From contig OX393577.1 in NCBI GenBank assembly GCA_947652605.1, positions 58,242,108 through 58,306,107 of the forward strand: a stretch of DNA of 64,000 bases, in the 5' to 3' direction. The stretch is from Elmis aenea (taxonomy: Eukaryota; Arthropoda; Insecta; Coleoptera; Elmidae). This document shows positions 50,903 to 62,711 of this stretch, one piece after another (the stretch's first letter is position 1; the number at the start of each line of letters is the position of its first letter). The notes beneath the pieces are model-generated. The model did not search any database and was not told the DNA's origin. It saw only the letters and a list, made by a program, of their open reading frames with translations. The position numbers were made by a program, and so were the translations under genes.

Positions 50903-53039
50903 TTTTTGAGTCGTTTTTACATACATGATATAGGTACATAAAACTGCACCAATGATATTCTACAATTTTTATGTAGGGGTTCCCTGAGACGTGAATATTA
51001 TTTCAATGGTTTTGCAAGGACATAAACGTTGGTTTAGTTTATGCTCATTCACCAGTTGAAATTAATTACACCAGTACTGAAACAATCGCTACGGCATAAT
51101 AATGTTTTTTTATTCACCATGAAAATTGACAATAAAAACTCATAATTACAGTAGCTATTGATTCGATATAAATCAAAATATGAGCCACCCACAATTATGT
51201 GTACATTACATGTAATAAAACGGAACTATAAAACTGTTTATTTGTTTCAATCTGTGACTCGAATAATGGGGCACTTATAAGAGCTTATTTTTTTACCCCA
51301 CATAAATTTTTTAACGTAAACAATTTCATTCATATTTAACGCGATGTTTATTTCCGTTTATCTGTCTGTCAATATTTTCAGAAAGGCCCAATGTTAATGT
51401 TTTTTTTACCAAAGCTGATCTCATTTCTATTCAATAGCAACCAAATGCTGGCATTTCAAGTGCTCATAATACAAGTATGTCCAAATGAGGCATAAACCGA
51501 GAAATTCTTCAACAGCGAACCAAAATTACCAAGTTATTTAATTTAAATACGTTATTCAACCTACATAACAACAATTATAGCTAAATTTGAAAATAGATCA
51601 GAATAAATTTACTTGTTTCAGCATCGTTAAACCTTAGCCTACACACCTAATTACCATCTATAGCAATTTCTGAACCAGATTTTTATCTTTCATTCGCTAT
51701 TTTGAAACATTCCAACATAAAAAAAAGTCACTGTAATCATGCGTATGTATAATTCAATGTTTTGAGGAAATACACGTAATATCCCTTGTTTTCTGTATTT
51801 TGCTGTGGCAAATAGAATTTTCAAATCAATGACAATACAAAATTCCATCTTTAAACGCTTAATAGTTCACAGGTAATTATTACAAACAAATAATAGTCTA
51901 GACAGACCCAAACTACAAACATTTACAAGCCAAAATTTTAAATAAACAAAATTAAAACAATTAATAAAGTGAAATGTCCAAAGTTTCGTAATTAAAAAAA
52001 TACGTTCTAGTAATTATAACATTAATTTGATCATTCTCAGTTAATTAAAGAGATACAGCTAATCTGTACATACGCTAAAACGATTTTTTGTATCAACACA
52101 CATGTATACAAATACTAATAATAAGTATAAACACAATAATCGTTTATTACAAACAACATAATTCATCCAATATTGGTTATCTTTCGACAGCATGTCACAT
52201 TATTAAGCAACTATTGCTGACATTTTGACTACAAGGAAGTATTTGAAAGCAAATGGTAATTAAAATAACTGCTTTCAGCATGTTAATAGAATGCAAAAAT
52301 GAAATGGTTAACAGATAGAACCCAAAATAATACAATTAAAATAGAAACAGTGGACAAATATGCTAGCTATCTCAGTAAAAATCATTATCTACAAGCCATA
52401 GATAGTGAGTGCATTATTATCATCAATAAAAGAAACAACAGCCTTGCTATTAAAATTATTATGAATAAGCAGCGCAGGTAGCTATTTTTAGGAGTTTTTT
52501 AAAGGCCAATTTTCAATCCTATTATTGAAAACATTGGAGATCAAGCATGTAAAAACAAAATTGGTAACTTATAGAAGCAAAATCTAACATGGATATCAGC
52601 AACAGAAGTTGCATAACTAGGTGGTCTATTTTCTATTATACCAAGTGAAAAAACGATAAGTTGTAACTGTGGAGATTTTTAAGAAAATGAACAAAGTAGT
52701 TACACATATTTTAATATTTTAAGAAATAATACTACTAAGTAAACAATTTATTTACACATCGAAAATAAATAACGAAATAACATCCGTACTCAGTTTCCCA
52801 ATGACGCATTCACAAACAAATAATTCTATGAATGACGAAATGGTTAAAAGCAAACAACAAAACAATTTCAAATAATAAAACGTTGGTACGAAAATAAGAG
52901 GTCATCCTTTTGGAAATGCGTAAATGTTAAGCCTTATGCAGCTACGCAAGTAGCTGTAATTATAAATTGGCACAACATTCAGAATTTAAATTAACGGTAC
53001 ATTTCGGTTACAGGTAGGTATAACTAGAGGCCCATTTAC

Positions 53040-53249
53040 CTTTTTGACACCATGCAGATCGTCTAATATGGGTATGTAATTCTTCTGCTGTGTACTCGAC
53101 TTCGTCATCATGCTTTTTCTTAAAATCACAGGATTGTGCATGAACTTTAGTCCTTTTTAAAGTTTTGCCCATACTAGCACCATCAGTATCGTACGAATCT
53201 CCTTCGAAAAATCCGCTTTCCTTCGTTTTCTTGTGATAACGCATTTTTA
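53040..53249 (-). CDS. JIL-1: JIL-1/MSK-like kinase, putative second exon
   Basis: This is a 210-base minus-strand exon candidate. It is open from an AG at 53250-53251 to a GTAAAT donor just below 53040 and encodes about 70 residues rich in Lys, Asp and Ser, ending near RRSAWCQK. It starts with two bases and ends with one, so it fits between the exon at 54870 and the kinase exon at 25010. The acceptor has a poor pyrimidine tract. An in-frame ATG at 53242-53244 could therefore be an alternative start after a noncoding exon. The residues match no domain I recognise. Assignment to the kinase rests on strand, order and phase. Confidence 0.5.
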
Positions 53250-54869
53250 CTTCAGTGATTGCACGTTTCTAGCTCTCTTTAGTAAAATCATTTAAAACTT
53301 TTCTATAATTATTAGTCTGTTCAAAGGCTACAGCCAGTGATATACTTATTCACTTTAATTATTTCTGTACCTTATGGATATTACACAATCGTTCTCGCCG
53401 ATGTAAAATGTAGGTCGGTCAAGGAAGAGTACACGGAAATGTATTGGAATCTAACCAGTTCCATAACCCGTTAAATTAGGTATAAATGTACGTACTCTGT
53501 TCAATCGGGCACTATCACATTTAGAAAACACTATCACAAAAATTTCTCTGCACTAATATTTAAACTGACAACGGGGACGAAGATTGAGGTTAAGCCATGT
53601 ACATTTCAAAGTTCAACGATACGGAAACCAAAATTGCACGTTAGTTTTTCACACGTAAAAGTACATAACTTTTAAAAACTTAATAACACATCATAATGTT
53701 ACAAAGTTATTAAAATAATAGGAAAAATTGGAAAACATAACATAAACACAACCGCTAAACGCGTCTGCAAAGTAACTGTAACTGATTTTGATTCCCGCAT
53801 TCGTTTAACTTCGGCGTTTCCATGTTGATTGCCCCCACCATCGCAACTATTCCACATATCTTATACCATGTGCATTTGTTATTCGCCAATATACATAAAT
53901 ATAAATAAATTTATTCAAGTAGAAAAACGAGATGTTTATACGCATATATACAAAGAAAAATAAAAATAGAACTACTGCCTCAGTACATTGGACCAAATCA
54001 CTAATTAAATAAATATTACTTTCCCTAAAGCAACATGAAAAACTGCTTATAGCGGTAAACATCAGCTGATCATTAAATATACATTTCTTATGAAAAATAC
54101 GCCCATATTTATTAAAATTTTGCGAATTCATCATCAGCAAAACAAAAAAATTTTAACAAATTATTCAATAAGATGTACTTTAATTCTTGACATATTTTCT
54201 ATGTTCATAGTTCACAAACGAAAAAATGCAATTCTAAAAATACAAAAGTTAAAGCAAAATTCCCAACCTGTTGGAATACGTATGAAACAGAGAAAAATTC
54301 TTTTAAAAGTAGATGCTTCCACTACTTAACGTAGAATAAAACATTACTTTGCGTGTATAAGTCGGAAAATTCTCATGCTTATATCGAAACTCAATTAAAT
54401 AACACCGCTGATTAGGATTTTCTTTGAGTACAGTTCACAAAACGCCTACACGTTAGGCAACTATTAAACAGATTAGTTTAACGGGTTGCCGATCCAACAG
54501 GCGCTAATAATATTATTTCCAACAATCGAATAACGTTCCCCAACAATCACCGCGTGAAAAATCAATTTTTAACCATAAAATCAAATTTCAAGATGCATTA
54601 ATGTAAGAAATGGGCATATTACACACTAAAAACTTATCTTAACACAATGCTTTATTATTAGGGGATAATTCAAGGCCAAGCAAATGACTGCTAGTTATGT
54701 TTTGATAAGACATTTTATGCTAAATATTGATAAGAGTAGCAAATACATTCGTATAATTTAGCTGGAAAAAAGGCACAATGACGTTGTGCAACTTGCCAGT
54801 TTAACATTTCGCCGAAGCTTGAAACAAAAATAACTCCTACGCGCAAAATATTTTGCATTAGACACTCAC
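53250..54869 (-). other. Putative JIL-1 intron 1
   Basis: This 1.6-kb AT-rich interval lies between the GTGAGT donor at 54869 and the weak acceptor at 53250. No transposon, RNA gene or further exon is supported in it. Confidence 0.45.
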
Positions 54870-55029
54870 CGTACGTAATGTTGTGTGTCACAGTCTCAGC
54901 TAACGATACAATTACGGTTTGGGTCATAAGGCGTATAGACGGTGACGATCCAGGCGATTTTGAAAGCGGCACGGGTGTTTTATTAAAATTGTCAATATCG
55001 CTCTTCTTTTTCTCGTCAGGGATCTCCAT
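54870..55029 (-). CDS. JIL-1: JIL-1/MSK-like kinase, putative first coding exon
   Basis: A minus-strand frame opens at an ATG (55027-55029) and runs 53 codons plus one base to a strong GTGAGT donor. The encoded segment is acidic and lysine-rich, then Ser/Pro-rich (SKSPGSSPS), as expected for a disordered kinase N-terminus. It contains no recognisable domain. It is assigned to JIL-1 because it is on the same strand, lies upstream of the kinase exons and ends in phase 1, the phase every later exon needs. The link is inferred. It could instead be the first exon of another minus-strand gene. The upstream flank at 55240-55330 is locally GC-richer and could hold the promoter, but I see no defined core motif. 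Confidence 0.5.
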
Positions 55030-56470
55030 ATTGAATTAACAACAACCTGTTATAAACACTAACACTTGCACACTAGATTGTTGTGATGTAACGATAAATA
55101 ATTACGAAAATTACACTTTAGAACCCGTGTGATTGATTATGGAACTTAAATCGATATGAGCCACATTTCTTGGTAAAATTAATGTTTATGTTGCTTGTAA
55201 AATAAATTTTAACATAAATATATTAGTTGTCAACACAATATTCTACTGATTATGTACCATGTTTTCAGATGTCAAATCACCGTGATCTAAGGAGGCTTGG
55301 CCTGGACGCGGTTTAATTCATTCTAACAATCTTATGAATTCTAAACTAACAACACATCTAACAACAAATATATTACATATTTGAATATTATCAATAGTTT
55401 GTTTCTAAATATCAATTAATCAGTTTTCATGAGATGTTTACACGAACAGCTTCTTGTAACATTTGTATACTTGTCTATTTCTGTAACTCGTCTTCAAGGA
55501 CGAATTATTTTTGTAATAACTAGGAGGCATGGACATGTGCTGCTTGAGAACAGCTGATTAAAACTTTTGTTGTTAAATGTACAAACACTCGTATTTAGCT
55601 TCGCGTTTAAAAATTTGTTGACGAGTTCGTTTTATTCAAAAATAATAGACTGATACAGCAATGTTAAATCGATGGAATGATGGAAACTTCTACATGCGCC
55701 AATCCACTTGTTGCTGTGTGCACGTTTCTCCATCTACTCAGCGAAATTCGAAATCTCTTACAGCAACTAACAATCGTATTTGATAAAATTAATTTTAGAA
55801 TATATTTCACAATATAAATGATTGTCTCTCACACGCGGCCAAAATATATTTTTTGTATACATTTAATCAAAATATAATTTTTTTTAAAAATATTTAAGTT
55901 TTTTTAACAGTGAAAACGCAGAGTAAATTAGCAAGTTTTACCAATTTTGTAGTTTATTTTCCAAAAAATCCTTGAAACGAAGTTTTCCAAATTAATGTAA
56001 ACAGTTTTAAGAAATTCATACAGAATTTAAACACACTATATTCAGTCATATTTTACTCTGCCATGGACTAACTAAACTAACTAAAAATATTTCTGTTTTG
56101 GAACATAACTGTTCTGTGTTATCTGCATAATTATGTAATACGCATATTATGTGATAACATTATTGTATACATACGGTCGTAGTATGAGTTGCCTATCTTG
56201 TGGCGCAACTTTTATGGGTCTTTGTATAAAGAATGACAAGAATACACCCCATTTGATAGATAATTTACGTATTGACATTGTTTTCATTGTCATTTAAATT
56301 AACAACTTTTGTCTGAATAAGATAAAAAAGTTAATGCCATTTAGAAAATTGACCATTGCTGTCCACTTTCAGAGAATTCTGAAAAAAAACCTAAAAAATA
56401 AAATTTTCAAACACAAATATCTTTTTTACTCAGAGATTGTTAGGGCTATCAAATTTTCTTGAAGTCAAAG
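55030..56470. other. Upstream flank of JIL-1, no gene seen
   Basis: This is presumed 5-prime leader, promoter and intergenic DNA upstream of the minus-strand start at 55029. A GC-richer patch with AGGCTTGGCCTGGACGCGGT near 55290-55310 is the only unusual composition. No TATA or initiator motif can be assigned with confidence. Confidence 0.4.
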
Positions 56471-56477
56471 GGGGACA

Positions 56478-57268
56478 CAGTAGCGCACCCAGGATTTTGG
56501 CAATGGGGATACACAAAACGTAATGTGTGTAAGATGTGACGTCCTTGTGAAAATGACGCCCAAAAAATGATCGTCTTAAGCGAAGGGGGGTGGGGTGAAT
56601 TAGCGTACAGGGTGGTCCAAATTCGATGGGATTACATGGATATCTCACTTAATAGTCAAGATAGAGAAACGGTTAAATTACCAAAAATGTGCAGTTTTTT
56701 GAGACAAACTCAGAACAGCTCTTAATATTCTATCATTTCCGGTTTTCTTGTTTTTTTTTTTTGTTTTCACAGCCTACTTTTTGTTTCTCATCTTTAAAAA
56801 AATTAAAAATCTTTGTAACTTGCGTATTATTGAAAATAAATACATCAACCCTTATATATTTGGCAAGGGAAAAAAATAAGGAATTTAAATAGATCATAGC
56901 CAACTATAGCTTCTTTTTAAAAAAAGTGAGTTTGTGTCATAACTTTTTAACGGCGAGCGTAATTTTTTTTTTATAGTGCTATTAAAATCTACATAAAAAT
57001 ATCTAAAAATAATCTTCATAAACTTTTTCGATATTTAAAACAATAAGGGAGATATAACACATTATAAATATAACCAAAACAGTTTTTCTTTGATAACTCA
57101 AAAATCGGAAATGATAGAATATTTTTGAAAACGGTTCTGAGTTTGTCCTTAAATCTGCACATTTTTGGTAATTTAACCGTTTCTCTATCTTGACTGTTAA
57201 GCGAGATACCCATGTAATCCCATCGAATTTGGACCACCCTGTACATGGTGCCCCTAGATGCGTCACTG
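56478..57268. mobile_element. Possible DNA transposon remnant split by a foldback
   Basis: The left CAGTAGCGCACCCAGGATTT and the right end (complement CAGTGACGCATCTAGGGGC) look like diverged inverted ends. The foldback at 56606-57243 lies between them. About 130 bases on the left and 25 on the right are therefore all that is left of the host element. No matching 8-bp target duplication was found, so the superfamily is unassigned. Confidence 0.4.
56606..57243. mobile_element. ACAGGGTGG foldback, 638 bp, copy 2
   Basis: This is a sister of 41746-42383: TACAGGGTGGTCCAAATTCG, GGGATTACATGGATATCTCA, then TTTGGACCACCCTGTA. Arms pair along nearly the whole length around a T-rich and A-rich centre with GCCAACTATAGCTTC. 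Both ends keep the TAC...GTA form, so this copy has better termini than copy 1. Confidence 0.9.
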
Positions 57269-57439
57269 GAGCTGGTACTACATTTGCAAAATTGTTATGA
57301 TTGATGTAATAACTCTGTAACTGTGTGGCATACAGCGACAAACCGACTGTCCCAGCCAAACCGGATCTTATGGTAGACCTAGTAATTGTATGATTGATTT
57401 TGTTTAGATTGTGATCAACATACTGCTATACGCCTATAC

Positions 57440-57939
57440 CAGGGGTGGCGAACCTTTTTATGTCCGCGTGCCAATTATTTAGAATTGTCACATTTTGAAA
57501 AGTTCATCAACTTTGATTATGTCTGGGTAAATAATGAATTTTGAAATTTCTTCGTAATTTTTAAATTGAGAAAATCGCGAAGAAAATTTAGCTATTGTTG
57601 ATTCCACAGCTCTAGTTAAATCTTGAGTCAATTGAATTGAATTTAATTCAATTTGACGTGTAGGATTTTCTATGAAAAGTTTTAAATTTGGAAAATATTT
57701 GAAGACATGAGAAACAATATCTCGTTTAAATACTTGTAATTTTGTTTGAAATTCGCATAGTTTCGAAACAAAATACATGTATTTTATTTAAATAATTATA
57801 ATTTGGTGTTATTAATTTAATATTTTAAAAAAATATTAATTTTCCAAAAATTTTAGAAAAGCAAATAATTCTCCCCCGTGCCAATAAAATTTTTCTACGG
57901 GCCAGCCATGGCACGCGTGCCATAGGTTCGCAACCACTG
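57440..57939 (-). mobile_element. hAT (Charlie-like) remnant with target duplication
   Basis: The ends CAGGGGTGGCGAACC and GGTTCGCAACCACTG are flanked by GCCTATAC (57432-57439) and GCCTTTAC (57940-57947), 7 of 8 matching. Subterminal CGCGTGCCA blocks face inward on both sides. These are classic hAT-Charlie features. Part of a transposase frame is retained on the minus strand. Confidence 0.85.
57488..57778 (-). pseudogene. hAT transposase fragment
   Basis: A minus-strand frame includes KRDIVSHVFKYFPNLKLFI, then FSSRFSQFKNYEEISKFIIY and PDIIKVDEL. The FPNLK..., SRF..F and final short acidic pattern resemble the middle of ZBED/GTF2IRD2-like hAT transposases. Only about 95 codons remain, without zinc finger or dimerisation domain, so it is a remnant inside the element. 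Confidence 0.55.
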
Positions 57940-58879
57940 GCCTTTACCATACTCAAACACTAGACGTATAACCGTACTAAGTTCGTAAAACAAATATCTT
58001 AAACATATGTTAAAACTTGATAAATAAAAACTGAAAAACAAATATTGGGTAAATAGGTCACTACTGCAGTTTATCTCCATCAAATTCTCATATTTTTAGT
58101 CAAACAGCTTTGCGTAATCTTACTCCAAATTCACGTTATCACAAAATATAAAAGTTTAATAAGTCAGTAGATCAGAAAAACTGTGCCACTGGTCTATTTG
58201 CTAATATTTATTAAACATTTAAAACACGGATCCATGAAATAATCTTTGCAAATTGTAGAATAAATCACTAGTTATGGGTCAATTGATTTACGAACAGGAT
58301 AAGATAATAAACAATCAAATGTTTAATTTTTTTATGACAGAAACTAATTTTTTGTTACCAATAATTGTATGCCAAATAAGGATTAAATACACATTTTAGA
58401 GAAATTTATTACTTAACCAAAGAAAATATTCTAAAACTATTTGCTAATAATTGAACAATGTTAATGCATTCCTAACATATTTATTATTACCTATTTTTTT
58501 AATTAAATCCCTTTAATAGTAATTTCATGCGGTTTACTTACGGGCTTCCAAGGAAAAAGGGACAAAGACAATTATTTATAATGCCGATTAGGATTTGTTT
58601 TAAATACAATATTTGTTTTTGCCTTTTTTAACAACAATTGTTTCAAAAATGTGCCAAGTGTTATACATTTTCGAATTCAGAATAAAATTCTCTACAAATT
58701 GGCGTTAAAATCAGATATAGCGTCCATAAGAAAAAATTGACCTGATGATGGTTTTTAAAAAACGAAACGTCGCACGGAAAGTTTAATTGGGGATTCTGAT
58801 TCCTTGCAAAAAATGGCCATGAAAATGTTATTACAGAAATGAAATTCGACATCAAATAAAAAAGTTACGGACGAAAAAC

Positions 58880-59058
58880 AAAAATCCACTTTTTTACTTT
58901 TTTCCCTATATCTCAAAAACTAGAAGAGCTAGATAAGTTCTGTTTGCTTCAAATTATTAAGCACCTGAATATACAACTTTGCCCCAATTTAACCGAAGTC
59001 GTAACTCTTACCGTTTACGAGATCCCCATGGTGGCCCTCGAAAAACGAGAACCGTGTA
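58880..59058 (-). repeat. Solo foldback end with ATGGGGATCTCG box
   Basis: On the minus strand CACCATGGGGATCTCGTAAA and CGGTAAGAGTTACGAC match the subterminal module of the 5652 element. The outer end reads TATATACACGGTTCTCG and not ACAGGGTG. No partner arm was found. It may extend left towards 58660. Confidence 0.5.
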
Positions 59059-59149
59059 TATACGAATATACACAAAATTAAGAGTTTTTAAAGTAAGCGT
59101 CATTAAGATATTCACTAACTCCATAGTAAGCTTTAGAGATTAGGACATT

Positions 59150-59510
59150 TCTTAATCTTTTCTATGTATATAGAATACTATTACAGATATAACAAAGAAA
59201 TTTTGTATCTGAACGTTATGGGATTCTCGGATTCGATTAAAATATAAAGGTTGCAATACGACTTCCGGTTTAACCGGAAACGGACACAAACTTTGAAATT
59301 TTAAACAGAACATCCTGTACATTTTTGAATTCCTCTTAAAATATGCTTTAAAAAATGTATTAGCTCATATGGGTCTAAAGGTCAAACGTTTTTGTAAAAT
59401 TTATTTGTTCATGAAAATTTTGAGCGAGACAAAACTTAACATTTTTTTTAACATTTAAAAAGCAGTAAAATTTCGTTTAAAAATTAGATTGACTAGATTA
59501 ATGAACACTT
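59150..59510. repeat. Dispersed repeat, copy 2
   Basis: This is the reverse-oriented homologue of 8890-9245, with shared GGTTGCAATACGACTTCCGG and ATATGGGTCTAAAG. The internal motif reads AACATCCTGTAC here. About 50 kb separates the copies. Confidence 0.65.
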
Positions 59511-59534
59511 TGGCTAGCTACATTTTAAAAATAT

Positions 59535-59650
59535 TATACAGGGTGTTTTTTACGCTTGGTCAAACTTGTAAAACTTTAAACATCGATCATTCAATTTTCT
59601 TAAATACAACAAGCTATTTGTTTTTACATAGTCTTGTAGAAAATTTGATT
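59535..59650. repeat. Solo ACAGGGTGTTTTTTACGC end
   Basis: TATACAGGGTGTTTTTTACG is followed by CTTGGTCAAACTTGTAAAAC. It has the terminal octamer but no ATGGGGATCTCG box and no inverted partner nearby, so it is either a decayed element or one whose second end was lost. Confidence 0.4.
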
Positions 59651-59965
59651 GTCTTTCAAAAACATTAACCATGTTTCATATGTCGTAAACATTAATTTTC
59701 TGTCAGTTTTACTGCCTTTGCAAACTAATTTTAGAGTATTAAACTGTAGATTATGATTCATTTAACAGTTTTATTCCACAGACAGCATTTTCGTTTATTA
59801 GCTTAGCTGCTTAATTACCTTTTGTTACATCAAAATAAATTTTTAATTACATTTTCATGTTTTCTAAATGATACATAGCTGTTTTTTTTTAAATTCATAA
59901 GAATACTTTTACGATTACACCCACATAATTCACATCTGCATGTAAACAAGCAGGTCAAGGATATG

Positions 59966-61097
59966 TACGGGTGGTCTATTTTCGATGCCCATACAGGGTA
60001 TCTCGGTTATTATCAGAGATAGAAAAAAAACTAAATACATAAACTGGATTTATTTTTTCGAGAGAAATTTATTGTCGTAAACAGATTTTTGATATCTTTT
60101 TTAATTTTCGAAATATAGCCAAAAACCGATTTTTGGCACTTTTCAAAAATGTTAAATATCTCGTTTAAACGAGAAGATAGAAAAAACCTTTAAAGACATT
60201 TTTCTCATGATTTTTTGTGCTTAATAAGATAGCGATGTTCAATTGTTTTTTACTTATATCAATGCCGATATATTGCACCTAACTTTCTTATTTTAAATGG
60301 CAACCATAGGCAAATTATATATTTTTGAAAAACGCAAAAAAATAAGCTTTCGATTCATGTCAAAGCCAACTATGGTTGTCATTTAAAATAAGAAAGTTAG
60401 GTGTAATATATCAATATAGTAAAAAAAAATTGAACATCGCCATCTTATTAGGGACAAAAAACCATGCAAAAAATGTCTTTAAAGTTTTTCTCTATCTTTT
60501 CGTTTAAGCGAGATATTTAACATTTTTGATGTCTTTTTTGATACTCGAAATTAAGCCAACACCATTTTTGGCTCTTTTCAAAAATGTTAAATATCTCGTT
60601 TAAACGAGAAGATAGAAAAAAACTTTAAAGACATTTTTTGCATGGTTTTTTGTCCTTAATAAGATGGCGATGTTCAATTTTTTTTTAATCATACAAATAT
60701 TGATATATTACACCTAACTTTCTTATTGCGCTTTTCAAAAATATATAATTTGCCTATGGTTGCCATTTAAAATAAGAAAGTTAGGTGTAATATATCAGCA
60801 TTAATATGAGTAAAAAACAATTGAACATCGCTATCTTATTAAGCACAAAAAATCATGCGAAAAATGTCTTTAAAGTTTTTTTCTATCTTCTCGTTTAAAC
60901 GAGATATTTAACATTTTTGAAAAGTGCCAAAAATCGGTTTTTGGCTATATTTCGAAAATTAAAAAAGATATCAAAAATCTGTTTACGGCAATAAATTTCT
61001 CTCGAAAAAATAAATCGAGTTTATGTATTTACTTTTTTTCTATCTCTGATAATAACCGAGATACCCTGTATGGGCATCGAAAATAGACCACACTGTA
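59966..61097. mobile_element. Compound foldback with four alternating arms, 1.13 kb
   Basis: The ends are TACGGGTGGTCTATTTTCGA and the complement of ATAGACCACACTGTA. Inside, a unit of about 150-180 bases centred on TATCTCGTTTAAACGAGAAG and CTTTAAAGACATTTTT occurs four times in alternating orientation (near 60150, 60370-60525, 60590 and 60770-60925). An outer module resembles GGTATCTCGGTTATTATCAG. No coding frame is seen. Confidence 0.85.
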
Positions 61098-61645
61098 CTT
61101 TTTAAAATGTGTGAATTTTGGCGTCATTCACATTATTGAACCATTTTAGATAAAGAACTTAATAAAACCAAACATCTTTACTGTAATTTATATAAATAAC
61201 CCGACAAAATAATGTTCATGCAACACTAGGACTAAAATTATTATTGCATGATACGAAATAATTTATAACGAGCAGCAGTTAACGAAACAGAAGACATATT
61301 TTATTCCCCAGGTATTAGAATCGATTTGGTAGACACGCACCGTGTCATATATAATAAATTTCATACAAATGTTTCATGAGTATTTTCCAACTTATTGACG
61401 GGTTGTTTGCTGGTTATTCCATGTTCACTCACCTTTATACAAACGAGTACAACAAGCCGGTTGACTGTAGTTTTGTGAGAGTAAACTTTTTATCACAAGT
61501 ACCACTTGTTTATTTATCTACTCCCGTTTTCAGACGATTACGCAATTTGCATGTTAAAATATTTTCGTAAAGTTCAAACCAATAAATAAATTTCTGCAGA
61601 TCAGTTGTAGAAAAGTTATCATGAAGAGATAATTCGGTGCGCGAA

Positions 61646-61814
61646 ATGTATCTGTTGGATTCAAAGTTTTTTCAGCTATACTGGCATTATTTCATCGCTG
61701 GGTTTATCGTTTATATTACCGCCAGAATATATCAAGCGTTTTCGAAAAAATCGAAGGAAAATGGTGCTATTATAAATTCCAAACGTAATGATGATTTCAA
61801 AACTCCGGATCAGA
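61646..61814 (+). CDS. Probable first exon of a membrane-anchored protein
   Basis: ATG at 61646 opens 56 codons plus one base to a strong GTGAGT donor (CAGA|GTGAGT). Residues 10-28, LYWHYFIAGFIVYITARIY, form one hydrophobic segment suitable as a signal anchor. It is followed by a basic and polar region (SKKSKENG, NSKRNDD). It points away from JIL-1. The open frame ends soon after the donor in intron-like AT-rich DNA. The next exon is not recognised, and the family is unknown. Confidence 0.5.
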
Positions 61815-61921
61815 GTGAGTACTTTAATTTTTTAGTCAATTTTTGAGCGAAAATCGCAAATTTACATCAGCAAAATATCTGTATGCCCTAAGTTCAATTA
61901 AACTTTTAATAATTAGATATA

Positions 61922-62676
61922 CAGTCGAACTTCCCTAAGTCGAATCACCATAGTTCACTAAAAAAATTCGAGATATAGAAAATTCGAGTTACAGAAATAA
62001 CTACAAAATGAGTAAAATACGCTTTTTTATGAATTTATTGACAGTAAATACATATATGACTACATGAAATCAACAAACTTTATATGGATGTACATATAAA
62101 CATACATATAACACACATAATATAAACAAAAAAAGAAAAAGAAAATTATGCATAACAAACATTATTTTTTTAAAAAGTCTGTGACTCTTGATTGTTTTAG
62201 ATTAAAAGATTCTTTATCCACAAAGTTCTCTAAAGTTGTTAACGCGCGATACACTTCGTCTGTAAGATTCTCTTTTGAACACAAATATTCGCTACACTGT
62301 TTGATTGTCGTCTTCTAAGGCAACTAAAGTTTTTCTCAGAATTCTTCTTCTATAGTGCAATTTCATATAATGCGAACAGTAAATACAGCTAGCGCATAAA
62401 TACGAGTACATACCTGCGATAATCCGGTCATTAGCACATTAAGAGGAAGAACATACACAATACAATAAAAAATTACAAAAATTCGAGTTTAGGAAGTTCA
62501 CTGTCTTCAAAAATCTCAAATTTTACTTCGAGGTACAGAAAAATTTTACTTAGAGAAATTCGAGATATAGAAACAAAATTGTATGTAAAATGCGACCTTG
62601 ATGCAAAAATTTGCGAACAAATTCGAGATATAGAAAAGTTTGACTTATAGAAGTTCGAGTTATGGAAGTTCGACTG
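61922..62676 (-). mobile_element. Tigger/pogo-type element, deleted
   Basis: The ends CAGTCGAACTTCCCTAAGTC and the complement of GTTATGGAAGTTCGACTG, flanked by TA, are the standard pogo/Tigger ends. Subterminal AATTCGAG(A/T)TATAGAA repeats occur several times at both ends. At 755 bases it is a deletion derivative that keeps a transposase tail. Confidence 0.9.
62162..62310 (-). pseudogene. Tigger transposase C-terminal remnant
   Basis: The minus frame reads TIKQCSEYLCSKENLTDEVY, RALTTLENFVDKESFN and then LKQSRVTDFLKK before TAA at 62162-62164. The K-Q-x-x-(I/V)-T-D-F-x-K ending is characteristic of Tigger/jerky-like transposases. The catalytic DDE region is absent. Confidence 0.85.
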
Positions 62677-62711
62677 TATATTAATAATTTATAATTTTTT
62701 AAAAATTATAT

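Larger units (their letters stand above)
25079..53039 (-). other. JIL-1 intron 2 (about 28 kb, if exon 2 is correct)
   Basis: It contains two non-LTR relics, a mariner-like deletion element, hAT and Harbinger-like MITEs, four foldbacks or fragments, and coding-like islands at 37216 and 40535. GC-rich patches near 29670, 29870, 30150 and 31510 (CCCGGGCCTGAAGGCCCCG) may be further transposon scraps. I see nothing supported in 25079-26400, 28030-29640, 31550-33480, 34935-35595, 36075-37040, 39080-40530, 42390-44180, 45230-47020 or 50905-53039. Confidence 0.6.

Noticed and set aside
52299..52481. 60-codon plus frame starting MKWLTDRTQNN
   Set aside because: AT-driven composition, no splice sites or family match, and no neighbouring support.
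57003..57359. 118-codon minus frame ending in the 56.6-kb foldback
   Set aside because: Most of it is foldback arm sequence, and the same residues recur in the copy at 42140-42427. There is no gene evidence.
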